Source: Nocardioides daejeonensis (GTDB taxonomy: Bacteria > Actinomycetota > Actinomycetes > Propionibacteriales > Nocardioidaceae). From it: a stretch of 64,000 nucleotides of DNA. A model generated the notes under the pieces. The model saw only the letters and a program-made list of their open reading frames with translations. It ran no database searches and was not told where the DNA came from. This document shows, piece by piece, positions 29,918-38,211 of this stretch. The translations under genes and the position numbers were made by a program. The DNA is taken from the NCBI RefSeq assembly GCF_003194585.1, contig NZ_QHKZ01000003.1, positions 558,001-622,000 on the forward strand, given 5' to 3'. Position 1 is the stretch's first letter. Every line of letters begins with the position of its first letter.

Positions 29918-30589
29918 ATGGCTACCCTCGCCTCCGCCACGTGGCCGGACACCGAGGCGGCCGACCTCGTCGTGGTGCCGGTCGGCTCCATCGAGCAGCA
30001 CGGACCACACCTGCCCCTGGAGACCGACACGGTCATCGCGGTCGCCGTCGCACAGGCGCTGATCGCCGACGGCACGCTGTCGGGCGGGTGGCTGGCACCG
30101 CCCCTCGCCTATGCAGCCTCCGGGGAGCATCAGGAGTTCCCCGGCACCTGCTCCATCGGTACGCCGGCACTCACCCAGGTCGTCGTCGAGCTGGTTCGCT
30201 CCCTGCACTGCTGGGCCCGCCGTACCGTGCTGGTCAACGCACACGGCGGCAACGTCAACGCCCTCGATGCGGCGGTCGGACAGCTGGTGAGCGAGGGGCA
30301 CGAGGTGCGGTGGGTTCCCTGTGCCACCGAAGAGGTCGACCTTCACGCCGGTCGGACCGAGACGTCGCTGATGCTCCATCTCGCGCCGTGGCACGTGCGC
30401 CTGGACCGGGCGGAGGCCGGCAATCGCCAGCCCCTGCGGGAGATCCTGCCCACGCTGGTCTCGGCGGGCGTGCGCGCCGTCTCGGCCAACGGGGTGCTCG
30501 GCGATCCGCACGGAGCGAGCGCCCTCGAAGGAGCGCAGATCATGGAGCTGATGATCAAGCGGATCCGGCAGCGCCTGGGCTCACCATGA
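29918..30589 (+). CDS. mftE: Mycofactocin precursor peptide peptidase MftE
   Basis: A 223-residue creatininase-family metallopeptidase that cleaves the modified MftA core after Gly. Metal ligands are visible in VPVGSIEQHGPHLPLETDT (residues 20-38), NAHGGNVNAL and TEEVDLHAGRTETSLML. The ATG at 29918 is preferred to one 33 bases upstream because it aligns with the family start and lies one base past the mftD stop. Its stop overlaps the ATG of the following SDR gene (ATGA). Confidence 0.95.
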   Translation: MATLASATWPDTEAADLVVVPVGSIEQHGPHLPLETDTVIAVAVAQALIADGTLSGGWLAPPLAYAASGEHQEFPGTCSIGTPALTQVVVELVRSLHCWARRTVLVNAHGGNVNALDAAVGQLVSEGHEVRWVPCATEEVDLHAGRTETSLMLHLAPWHVRLDRAEAGNRQPLREILPTLVSAGVRAVSANGVLGDPHGASALEGAQIMELMIKRIRQRLGSP

Positions 30590-31359
30590 GGGTTGCGGTG
30601 GTGACCGGTGCGGCCCGCGGCATCGGTGCCGCCACCGTACGCCGCCTGGTCGCCGACGGCTGCCACGTGCTGGCCGTCGACTGGTGCGCCGGTGCCGACG
30701 CGCCCTACCCCCAGGGCACGGAGGCCGACCTCGCCTCGGTCGTCTCCTCCGCTCCGGGACAGGTGATCGGGCACGTCGCCGACGTGCGGAACATAGCCGC
30801 GATCCGAGCCGCGACGGACCGGGCGATACAGACCTGGGGGCGGCTCGACGTCGCCGTCGCGGCGGCCGGCATCCTCACCGGCGGCACCTCGCTGTGGGAC
30901 GCACCGGCGAGCGACCTGGCGCTGGCCTGGTCAGTGAATGCGGCCGGCGTCTGGCACCTGGCCGCAGCCGCCGTACCAGCCATGCTCGCCGGACCCGACC
31001 CGGCCGGCTGCCGATTCGTCGCGGTCGTCTCCGCGGCCGATCACACCGGCCTCTTTCATCTGGCCGCCTACAACGCCAGCAAGCACGCCGCCCTCGGCAT
31101 CGTGCGCGGACTCGCCGCCGACCTCGCCGGCACCGGCGTCACCGCCAGCGCCGTCTCCCCCGGCTCCACACGGACTGCGATGCTCGACCGCACCGCTGAG
31201 TTGTACGGCGTCACCACCGACGAACTCGTCGCGCACCAGCTCCTCGCCCGCCCGCTCGCACCCGAGGAGGTGGCGGCCTCGATCGCCCACTGCTGCTCCC
31301 CGCTCGGCGGTGCCGCCCTCAACGGTGGTGTGGTGCGCGCAGACGGCGGCTTCCGGTGA
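30586..31359 (+). CDS. Mycofactocin-coupled SDR-family oxidoreductase
   Basis: A 257-residue short-chain dehydrogenase. It has the NAD-binding GAARGIG motif at residue 7, a catalytic set in SAADHTG and YNASKHAALG, and a C-terminal GGVVRADGGF. Between the second strand and ADVRN it carries an insert (CAGADAPYPQGTEADLASVV) typical of mycofactocin-linked SDRs, which hold NAD as a non-exchangeable cofactor and pass electrons to mycofactocin. It sits between mftE and mftF, overlapping each by four bases (ATGA and GTGA). In Mycobacterium tuberculosis mftE and mftF are adjacent. The alcohol substrate is unknown. Confidence 0.85.
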   Translation: MRVAVVTGAARGIGAATVRRLVADGCHVLAVDWCAGADAPYPQGTEADLASVVSSAPGQVIGHVADVRNIAAIRAATDRAIQTWGRLDVAVAAAGILTGGTSLWDAPASDLALAWSVNAAGVWHLAAAAVPAMLAGPDPAGCRFVAVVSAADHTGLFHLAAYNASKHAALGIVRGLAADLAGTGVTASAVSPGSTRTAMLDRTAELYGVTTDELVAHQLLARPLAPEEVAASIAHCCSPLGGAALNGGVVRADGGFR

Positions 31360-32801
31360 GCCCGGTTCCGGCGAGGCTGCCGCGTGGGTTCACGGTGCGC
31401 GTCGCTCCCGACGTCCGGCGTCTCGCCGGCGGCAGCCTCCTTGTCGGCGGCACTCCGCTGACGACGCTCCGCCTGAGCGCCGCCGCTGCCCGCATGGTCG
31501 GCGCGGCACCTCCGATCGAGGTGCGAGGCGCGATGTCGGCGACGATCGCGGACCGCCTGCTGGCCACTAACCTGGCCTACCCCGAGGTCGGTTGCCTCCC
31601 GCGGCACGACGCCACCGAGCTCACCGTCGTCGTGCCGGTGCGGGATCGGCCCGAGCAGCTCGATCGCTGCCTGCGCGCCCTCGCACCACTGACGTGCGTG
31701 GTCGTCGACGACGCGTCACTGAGGCCTGGTCGCATCGCCGAGGTGACTGCACGTCACGGCGCGCGGCTGCTCTCGCTCCCGGAGAACCTCGGCCCCGGCG
31801 GCGCCCGCAACGCAGGTGTCGCCCACATCGACACCCCGCTGGTGGCCTTCGTCGACTCCGACGTGGTCATCGACGCAGACCGGCTGCTCGACCTGACGCG
31901 GCATCTCTCCGATCCACAGGTGGCGCTGGTCGGCCCCCGGGTCCGCGGAGTGGCGCGGGAGCAGCAAGCCCGCTGGTTCCAACGGTTCGATGCCGCTCGC
32001 TCCTCCCTGGACCAGGGCGATCAGCCGGCCGCGGTGGCCCGCGGCTCGCGGGTCGCGTGGCTCCCCAGCGCGTGCCTGGTCGCCAGGCGCGCGACGCTCG
32101 GCGACGGATTCGATGCTGCGCTGCGCGCAGGCGAGGACGTCGACCTGGTCTGGCGGATGCTGCGGCGCGGGCACCGGGTTCGCTACGCCCCGGAGGTCAT
32201 CGCCGAGCACGACGTCCGCGGCAGCGCACGCACCTGGCTCGGCCGGGTCTTCACCTACGGCGGCAGCGGCGCAGCGCTGGCCGAGCGTCACGGCGACACC
32301 GTGGCTCCCGCAGCGTTCACACGTCTCCAAGGCCTTGCCGCCTTCTCGGTGCTCGCGCGGTCACGCCTGGCCACACCGCTGGTGGCCGCCGCTGCCGTCG
32401 CGACCTACCGGAAGGTGCGACCAGCACTCCCCGCGGGCCGGGAAGGCTCCTGGGAGACGACACGGATCACGGCGCACGCCCTCACCGGAGCGGTCGGGCA
32501 GGCGCGTGACCTGACCCTGCGTCACTGGTGGCCGCTTGCCGCTGCCGGCCTGCTCAGCCGCGCCGGCCGGCGTACGGCGGCGACGGCAGTCGTCCTCGAA
32601 CTCGCCGCCTGCGTGCCTACGAAGGCCGGCGACCCGCCGTACCTCGCGCGGGTCGCCGGGCGGCGGCTGCACGATCTCGCCTACGGCGCCGGTCTGTGGA
32701 GCGGCGTACTCCGGGCACGCACACGTCAGTCAGCACGTTGCCTGGCGCCCCGGCTCCCACCCCGCGGCCGACTCAGACCTGGTGCGCCAGCAGGGCGATG
32801 A
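31356..32801 (+). CDS. mftF: Mycofactocin glycosyltransferase MftF
   Basis: A 481-residue family 2 glycosyltransferase with a GTG start overlapping the SDR stop. The catalytic GT-A domain (residues 85-300) has VVVPVRDRPEQLDRCL, VVVDDAS, GPGGARNAG, the DxD-like FVDSDVV, and EDVDLVWRM. The N-terminal 80 residues resemble the MftF-specific domain. In mycobacteria MftF adds a beta-1,4-glucose oligomer to the cofactor. Its 3' end overlaps the convergent thioesterase gene by 29 bases. No mftG (GMC oxidoreductase) follows. Confidence 0.94.
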   Translation: MSPVPARLPRGFTVRVAPDVRRLAGGSLLVGGTPLTTLRLSAAAARMVGAAPPIEVRGAMSATIADRLLATNLAYPEVGCLPRHDATELTVVVPVRDRPEQLDRCLRALAPLTCVVVDDASLRPGRIAEVTARHGARLLSLPENLGPGGARNAGVAHIDTPLVAFVDSDVVIDADRLLDLTRHLSDPQVALVGPRVRGVAREQQARWFQRFDAARSSLDQGDQPAAVARGSRVAWLPSACLVARRATLGDGFDAALRAGEDVDLVWRMLRRGHRVRYAPEVIAEHDVRGSARTWLGRVFTYGGSGAALAERHGDTVAPAAFTRLQGLAAFSVLARSRLATPLVAAAAVATYRKVRPALPAGREGSWETTRITAHALTGAVGQARDLTLRHWWPLAAAGLLSRAGRRTAATAVVLELAACVPTKAGDPPYLARVAGRRLHDLAYGAGLWSGVLRARTRQSARCLAPRLPPRGRLRPGAPAGR

Positions 32802-33432
32802 AGAGCCCGGTCGCCTCCGCACACAGCACGTCGCCATCGCGGATCTCACCACGCAGCGTGCGCTTGCGTCCGCGTTCGGAGTCGAACCACACGTGGACGT
32901 CGAGTCGTCGTCCCACGGGCGTGATCGATCGGAAGGAGACATCCAGCGAGACGGTGCGCGCGGCGGGGCGTCCGCCAGTGTCGCTGAAGCGACCGAGCAC
33001 CTCGTCGAAGAAGAGCGCGACCGCGCCACCGTGGACAGCACCATGGCCGCCGAGGTGGAAGCGGCCGAAGGTCACCGTGCCGGTGAGCCGGTCAGGTTCA
33101 CGCCGCGTCAGCTCGAAGTGCGGTGCCAGCGCCTGGCCACGGGCGGCCAGGTCGACGCGATGCCCCCAGGGTTGATCGATCTCCGCAACGCGGTGCTCGG
33201 TGAGCTCGGACGCCCACCGGGCCAGGGTCGTCCGCATCTCGACGCCGAGCCCCTGGGGCGGAGCGGCCTCCGTCAACGCGTCGAGCCAACGACGTGCCTC
33301 CTCCAGCAACGGCCCCCAGTGCGCGCCCCCGGGCAGCAGCTCCTGGTCGACCGGAGCCTCACGGCCCGTGAAGGACTCGGGCACACCGATCCGCTCCGAC
33401 CAGGGTCGGCTCAGCACATGATCGTCGGACAT
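32773..33432 (-). CDS. PaaI-type (hotdog) thioesterase
   Basis: A 219-residue protein whose C-terminal half is a hotdog thioesterase with GHGAVHGGAVALFFDEVLG, the usual HGG motif plus catalytic acid, and DVSFRSITPVGRRLDV. The N-terminal 95 residues are an extra helical region seen in many actinobacterial members. The ATG at 33432 is chosen over an upstream in-frame ATG because the family begins at SDDHVLSRPW. It probably hydrolyses an acyl-CoA. It diverges from the TetR gene and converges with, and overlaps, mftF. Confidence 0.86.
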   Translation of the reverse strand: MSDDHVLSRPWSERIGVPESFTGREAPVDQELLPGGAHWGPLLEEARRWLDALTEAAPPQGLGVEMRTTLARWASELTEHRVAEIDQPWGHRVDLAARGQALAPHFELTRREPDRLTGTVTFGRFHLGGHGAVHGGAVALFFDEVLGRFSDTGGRPAARTVSLDVSFRSITPVGRRLDVHVWFDSERGRKRTLRGEIRDGDVLCAEATGLFIALLAHQV

Positions 33433-33444
33433 GGCAATCAATCT

Positions 33445-33458
33445 TACCTCATTAGGTA
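33445..33458. promoter_or_regulatory. Palindrome between thioesterase and TetR genes
   Basis: TACCT-CATT-AGGTA is a perfect 5-bp inverted repeat 13 bases upstream of the thioesterase ATG, in the region shared with the divergent TetR gene. It is a likely operator, possibly for that TetR protein. Confidence 0.5.
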
Positions 33459-33523
33459 TCTTCTTGCCCTCGATCCCTGCGGCCCGCACCGACACAGGAC
33501 GGCACGCGGTAACCTGTGCCCAG

Positions 33524-33540
33524 ACCGAGAACCTTTCGGT
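33524..33540. promoter_or_regulatory. Second palindrome upstream of the TetR gene
   Basis: ACCGA-GAACCTT-TCGGT is a 5-bp inverted repeat about 55 bases upstream of the TetR ATG. The arms are short, so it may be chance. Confidence 0.3.
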
Positions 33541-33593
33541 TAGCAATCGCTCACTACCTGCGCCCCGCAGCCGCCACCCAAGGAGCGGAGTCG

Positions 33594-34223
33594 ATGGCTC
33601 GACCGAGCACCCCCCTGATCAGCAGGGAGGCGACGATCCAGGCCGCCCTGCGCATCATCGACGAGGATGGGCTCGAGTCCCTCAGCCTCCCCCGCCTTGC
33701 CCGCGAGCTGAACGTCAAAGCACCCTCGCTCTACCACCACTTCAGCGACAAGAACGAGATCCTGGCCGAGGTCGCACGCACCATCGTCGCCGGCACCCAC
33801 CTTCCGCCGAAGCCTCGCAGCGGCGACTGGCAGGACTGGTTCACCCAGTTGAGCATGAACTTCCGGACCGCCGTGCTCAAGCACCGGCGCGCCGCGCCCA
33901 TCTTGCTCCAGTTGCTCCCCCGCGACGCCCTCACCGATCTCTACGAGGAGGCCGCGGAGTACCTCCAGGATTGCGGCGTGGCCGAGGACCAGTGGATCCA
34001 GATCCTGGACGGACTGGAGAAGTTCTCCATCGGCGCCACGCTCGCGGAGGCGATGCGGCCGCCGTCACGCGCACGGGTCCGCTTCGAGCACGCCGATCCC
34101 GAGAACCACCCCGTCCTGACCCGGGCCGCCGAGGCGAACCAGCTCAACGCGAAGCAGATCTTCGAGAACGGCATCCGCAGCTACCTGCTCGGCGTCTCGC
34201 ACTTCGGCGCCCACGACGCCTGA
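33594..34223 (+). CDS. TetR-family transcriptional regulator
   Basis: A 209-residue regulator. The N-terminal HTH is complete (AALRIIDEDGLESLSLPRLARELNVKAPSLYHHF, in part), and the C-terminal ligand domain (DWFTQLSMNFRTAVLKHRRAAPILLQL) is of the TetR_C type. AAGGAGCGGAG precedes the ATG at 33594, which is preferred to an upstream GTG/ATG-like start near 33516. It lies between a divergent thioesterase gene and a co-oriented acyl-CoA dehydrogenase gene, each behind a palindrome, and probably controls this catabolic region. The ligand is unknown; an acyl-CoA is plausible. Confidence 0.88.
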   Translation: MARPSTPLISREATIQAALRIIDEDGLESLSLPRLARELNVKAPSLYHHFSDKNEILAEVARTIVAGTHLPPKPRSGDWQDWFTQLSMNFRTAVLKHRRAAPILLQLLPRDALTDLYEEAAEYLQDCGVAEDQWIQILDGLEKFSIGATLAEAMRPPSRARVRFEHADPENHPVLTRAAEANQLNAKQIFENGIRSYLLGVSHFGAHDA

Positions 34224-34282
34224 CCAGCCACGCGACACGAAGGACATCGCCCCGGGCGGCCCTTGGCGCCAGCGACCCACGT

Positions 34283-34315
34283 GACGCATAATCTATTGAC
34301 AATAGATTATGCGTC
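34283..34315. promoter_or_regulatory. Perfect 15-bp inverted repeat upstream of acyl-CoA dehydrogenase
   Basis: GACGCATAATCTATT (34283-34297) is repeated as its exact complement at 34301-34315 across a GAC spacer. It is AT-rich in a GC-rich background and ends 12 bases before the ATG. It could be a high-affinity operator or an RNA hairpin that masks the ribosome binding site (AAGGGAG immediately follows). Confidence 0.8.
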
Positions 34316-34327
34316 AAGGGAGATGAC

Positions 34328-35461
34328 ATGGAGAGCGATCTCTTCGAACCGGACCACGAGGCCTATCGCACCGTGGTCCGCGAGTTCGTGGCTCGTTCGG
34401 TCGAGCCGCACCTCGACCGGTGGACCGAGCAGCGGCTGATCGACCGCGAGACCTGGCTGGAGGCCGGCAAGCAGGGCCTGCTCGGCCTGGCGGTTCCCGA
34501 GCAGTACGGCGGCCCCGGCGAGCGCGACTACCGGTACCGGGCCGTGCTCCAGTACGAGATCGCCCGCGCCGGCGCCTCGTCGTTGCAGTCGGGCTTCTCG
34601 ACCAACGACGACATCGTCCTCAACTACCTGCTCCGACATGCGACCGCCGAGCAGTCGGCCCGTTGGCTGCCGGGCTTCGTATCGGGGGCCACCATCGGCG
34701 CCATCGCCATGACCGAGCCGGGCGCCGGCTCCGACCTGCGTGGCATCACGACCCGGGCAACACGCGTGGAGGGAGGCTGGCGGGTCTCGGGCGCGAAGAC
34801 CTTCATCACGTCGGGCATCCTGGCCGACCTGGTGATCGTCTTCGCCCGCACCGACGAGTCGTTCAGCCTCTTCGTCGTACCCGATGGGGCCGAGGGCTTC
34901 GCTCGCGGCCGCAAGCTCGACAAGGTGGGCCTGCATGCCCAGGACACCGCCGAGCTCTTCTTCGACCAGGTCTTCGTGCCCGATGCTGACGTGCTCGGCG
35001 AGATCGGGCAAGGCCTCACCTATCTCAAGCAGAGCCTGCCGCTGGAGCGCCTCGGCATCGCGATCGCCGGGCAGGCCTCCGCCGAGGCCGTCCTCACGTG
35101 GACCATCGACTACGTGAAGGAACGCACCGCCTTCGGCAAGCGCATCGCCGACTTCCAACGACCCGCCCACCAGCTCGCAGAGCTGCGCACTGCGGTCGAG
35201 GTCTCCCGCGCCTACATCGACCGCTGCGTCCGCCTGCACAATGCCGGCGACCTCTCGGCGATCGATGCCGCCAAGGCCAAGGCCTGGGCGACCCAGCTGC
35301 AGCATGACGTGATCGACGCCGGCGTCCAGCTGCACGGCGGATACGGCTACATGCTCGAGTACCCCGTCGCCCGGGCGTTCATCGATGCGCGGGTGCAGCG
35401 GATCTACGGCGGGACCAACGAGATCATGATGGAGATCGTCGCGAAGGACCTGCTGCGCTGA
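34328..35461 (+). CDS. Acyl-CoA dehydrogenase
   Basis: A 377-residue FAD-dependent acyl-CoA dehydrogenase. The FAD/substrate motif AIAMTEPGAGSDLRGI lies near residue 130, and GAKTFITSG, RTAFGKRIADFQ, LHGGYGYMLEYPVAR and the C-terminal YGGTNEIMMEIVAKDLL follow. The C-terminus resembles the long-chain/LCAD-like group (YGGT rather than YEGT). It oxidises an acyl-CoA and passes electrons to ETF; the EtfD-like protein of this window is the expected membrane acceptor. It stands alone behind a perfect palindrome and before a bidirectional terminator. Confidence 0.94.
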   Translation: MESDLFEPDHEAYRTVVREFVARSVEPHLDRWTEQRLIDRETWLEAGKQGLLGLAVPEQYGGPGERDYRYRAVLQYEIARAGASSLQSGFSTNDDIVLNYLLRHATAEQSARWLPGFVSGATIGAIAMTEPGAGSDLRGITTRATRVEGGWRVSGAKTFITSGILADLVIVFARTDESFSLFVVPDGAEGFARGRKLDKVGLHAQDTAELFFDQVFVPDADVLGEIGQGLTYLKQSLPLERLGIAIAGQASAEAVLTWTIDYVKERTAFGKRIADFQRPAHQLAELRTAVEVSRAYIDRCVRLHNAGDLSAIDAAKAKAWATQLQHDVIDAGVQLHGGYGYMLEYPVARAFIDARVQRIYGGTNEIMMEIVAKDLLR

Positions 35462-35476
35462 CGTCACCGGACACCG

Positions 35477-35510
35477 AGGGTCCGCCGGCGCACACGCACC
35501 GGCGGACCCT
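35477..35510. terminator. Bidirectional hairpin terminator
   Basis: AGGGTCCGCCGG (35477-35488) pairs perfectly with CCGGCGGACCCT (35499-35510) across a 10-base loop, between the convergent acyl-CoA and aldehyde dehydrogenase genes. Confidence 0.85.
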
Positions 35511-35551
35511 GGCCCCTCGACCCGCCTCCCCCAGCCAGGGGCCTAGCCGGC

Positions 35552-36988
35552 TCAGGGCAGGTAGATCGAGGTCGTGCGCAGGTACGGGCTCAGCCCTTCC
35601 GGACCCAGCTCCCGTCCCACCCCGCTCGCCTTCACTCCGCCGAACGGCGCGTTGATGTGCAGCTCGTAATGGTTGACGCCGACGGTGCCGGTCTCGATCT
35701 GCTGCGCCAAGGCGATGCCCCGCTCCTCGTCGGAGGTCCATACGACACCGCCGAGACCGTAGTCGGAGTCGTTCGCGATCGCGATCGCCTCTGCCTCGTC
35801 GGCGTAGGGGATCACGCACAGCACCGGTCCGAAGATCTCCTCGCGTGCCACCGCCATGTCGTTGGTGACGTCGGCGAAGACCGTCGGCTCGACGTACCAT
35901 CCCGGACGGTCCGGACGCCCGCCGCCCGTGGTGACCCGGGCGCCCTCCCCACGCCCCTTCTCCACATAGCCGAGGACGCGCTCTTGCTGGAGCGACGAGA
36001 CGACGGGCCCGATCTGAGTGCCTGGATCGAGTGGATCGCCGACGCGCAGGCCGCCGACCGTCTCCGTGACGGCCTCGACCACCTCGTCGTAGCGTCCTCG
36101 CGGCGCGAGGATGCGCGTGGCGGCGTGGCAGGTCTGGCCGTTGTTGGGCAACGAGACCTCCCAGAGCTTGGCGGCAACGAGGTCGAGGTCGGCGTCTGGT
36201 GCAACGAGGGAGACCGACTTGCCGCCGAGCTCAAGGGTGGTAGGACGCAACAGGTCGCCGGTCGTCGCCCCGATCGCCCGGCCGGCTCCGGTGGAGCCAG
36301 TGAAGGCAACCTTGTCGACGCCAGGGTGCGCCACCAGATGCGCTCCAGCCTCGCGGCCCCCGGGGACCACGTTGAGCACACCTGGCGGCAGGCCGGCGGC
36401 GGCCGCTGCATCGGCGAGCACCAGGCCGTCGAGCGCAGCTTCCGGAGGCGGCTTCAGCACCACTGCACATCCGGCCGCAAGCGCGGGCGCCACCTTCATG
36501 ATCGCCAAGGCCTGGGGGTAGTTCCACGGGGTGATCGCAGCGACCACGCCGACCGGCTGTCGAGTCACGATGGTCCGGCCACCGGTCGGGCTGGGGCGCA
36601 CGTCGCTCTCCCCCAGGCCAGCGGCAAGGCTCGCGTAGTAGCGGGTGATCGCATACGGCGCCAACCCGTTGACGATGCCGGAGAGGCTGATCGGCATTCC
36701 GTTCTCCCTGGTCACCAGGGTCGCGGTGTCACGGGCACGCCGCTTCAGCTCTGCAGCGAACGCCTCAATCGACGCCGCCCGTTCCTCGGGGGAGTACGCC
36801 GCCCACGGTCCGGACAGCGCCGCACGGGCCGCAGCCACCGCGGCATCGATCTCCTCCACACCGCCGAGCCCCACGCGTCCGAAGGGGCGGCCGGTGGCGG
36901 CCTCGACCATCGCGGCGCTCCCACCCGTGGCCGGGCGGCGCCAGGTGCCGTCGACGTACACCTCGGGACGCTCGATCTGCTCGCTCAT
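35552..36988 (-). CDS. Aldehyde dehydrogenase family protein
   Basis: A 478-residue NAD(P)-dependent aldehyde dehydrogenase. It has the cofactor-binding VAAITPWNYPQALAIMKVAPAL, the conserved FTGSTGAGRAIG, the catalytic Glu in ELGGKSVSLV, and the nucleophilic Cys in NNGQTCHAATR near residue 280. EIFGPVLCVIPY follows near the end. The ATG at 36988 gives the family length; the open frame continuing upstream to 37897 is antisense-like read-through of the next gene. It is the last of a four-gene leftward unit with a thiolase-like and a DUF35 gene. It likely oxidises an aldehyde to an acid. Confidence 0.94.
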   Translation of the reverse strand: MSEQIERPEVYVDGTWRRPATGGSAAMVEAATGRPFGRVGLGGVEEIDAAVAAARAALSGPWAAYSPEERAASIEAFAAELKRRARDTATLVTRENGMPISLSGIVNGLAPYAITRYYASLAAGLGESDVRPSPTGGRTIVTRQPVGVVAAITPWNYPQALAIMKVAPALAAGCAVVLKPPPEAALDGLVLADAAAAAGLPPGVLNVVPGGREAGAHLVAHPGVDKVAFTGSTGAGRAIGATTGDLLRPTTLELGGKSVSLVAPDADLDLVAAKLWEVSLPNNGQTCHAATRILAPRGRYDEVVEAVTETVGGLRVGDPLDPGTQIGPVVSSLQQERVLGYVEKGRGEGARVTTGGGRPDRPGWYVEPTVFADVTNDMAVAREEIFGPVLCVIPYADEAEAIAIANDSDYGLGGVVWTSDEERGIALAQQIETGTVGVNHYELHINAPFGGVKASGVGRELGPEGLSPYLRTTSIYLP

Positions 36989-37026
36989 GTGCTTCTCCTG
37001 GGGCGGTTTCGGGTCCTGCTTCGTCA

Positions 37027-38211
37027 TCAGAGAGTGCTCGCGCTGCCGAAGAGCACGGAGCTCACCAGCGGCGCCATCGGACCGCCGATGAACAGGGACG
37101 TCTCGGCACCGGTGACCTGGTTGACCGACTCCCCGCGGATCTGGCGGACCGCCTCGACCGCGAGCCCCATACCGTTGACGAAGGAGTCGGCGACGTTGCC
37201 GCCAGCCGTGTTGACCGGAAGCCGGCCCGCCGGTGCGGTCAGGTTCTCCACGGTCATGAACTCCCCCGCGCCCGGTCCCGGCGGACAGAGGCCGTGGTCG
37301 ATCAGTGAGGCGACGGCGGGGCCGCTGAAGTTCTCGTACACCTGCACGACATCCACCTCGCTGGGTGCGACGCCGGCCTGCTTCCACAGACGCGCCGCGA
37401 CGCCGGCCGTCCGCGGCCCTGGGCCGAAGCCGGCCGAGGTGTAGATCGAGGCGTCCTCGCTGTCGTTGCGCGCCGAATAGCCACCGGGCGCGCCCTGCAC
37501 GCCGGCAAGCACGTGCGCCGCCCGCGTTCCGAGTCGCTTCGCGCGCTCGGCGGAGACCAGGAGCAGCGCGACCGCGCCGTCGTTCTCGCGGGAGCAGTCG
37601 TAGAGCCGGAAGGGCTCCACGATCGGCGCGCCGGCCAGATAGCCGGCCTCGTCCAGCGGCTTGCCGTAGGCAGCGGCCGACGGGTTCTGCTGGGCATGCG
37701 CATACGCCGCCAGCACCAGGTTGCGCATCGCGCTGGCGGGCACGCCATCGTGCTCGAGCAGGCGCTGGGTCCGCAGCGCGCACACGTGCGCAGGGGTGGC
37801 TGCGCCATGCGGCAGGTAGTGGTTGTCGAAGTAGTACTTCGCATAGCCGAGGCGACCCGAGTCGGCCTGGGACATGCCCCGGAAGGCCACCACACACTCA
37901 GCCTGGCCGGAGACGATCGCGGCCGCCGCAGCGTTGATGGCGGCTGCAGCACCGCCGCCCCCGCCGCCCCAGACCATGCTCGACCATCGCAACTCGTCGA
38001 TGCCGAGCTCCGAGGCGAGCACCGGGCCGCTGTTGTCGCCACCTGCATAGGAGCAGAATCCGTCCACCTCGCGCGGCGAGATTCCCGCGTCGGCACACGC
38101 CTCGAGGATCGCGCGCAGGACCATCGCTCGCTCGCCGACGGGCGCCGTACCGCGGGGGTAGTGGAACTCAGCGACCCCGACAACGGCCGTTGCTCCACGC
38201 AACGCACTCAT
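37027..38211 (-). CDS. Thiolase-superfamily protein (lipid-transfer/aldolase-like)
   Basis: A 394-residue thiolase-fold protein. Family landmarks are VGVAEFHYPRGTAP, DGFCSYAGGDNSG, VYENFSGP and NTAGGNVADSFVNGMGLAVEAVRQIRG (in part). The segment where classical thiolases hold the nucleophilic Cys reads VWGGGGGGAAAAINAA and has no Cys, so ordinary thiolysis is unlikely. Homologues paired with DUF35 proteins, such as Ltp2 in sterol side-chain degradation, are retro-aldolases. The gene overlaps its DUF35 partner by four bases. Confidence 0.85.
   Translation of the reverse strand: MSALRGATAVVGVAEFHYPRGTAPVGERAMVLRAILEACADAGISPREVDGFCSYAGGDNSGPVLASELGIDELRWSSMVWGGGGGGAAAAINAAAAAIVSGQAECVVAFRGMSQADSGRLGYAKYYFDNHYLPHGAATPAHVCALRTQRLLEHDGVPASAMRNLVLAAYAHAQQNPSAAAYGKPLDEAGYLAGAPIVEPFRLYDCSRENDGAVALLLVSAERAKRLGTRAAHVLAGVQGAPGGYSARNDSEDASIYTSAGFGPGPRTAGVAARLWKQAGVAPSEVDVVQVYENFSGPAVASLIDHGLCPPGPGAGEFMTVENLTAPAGRLPVNTAGGNVADSFVNGMGLAVEAVRQIRGESVNQVTGAETSLFIGGPMAPLVSSVLFGSASTL

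Noticed and set aside
36989..37897. N-terminal extension of the aldehyde dehydrogenase frame
   Set aside because: The extension overlaps the thiolase-like gene in another frame and has no family similarity; the ATG at 36988 gives the standard length.
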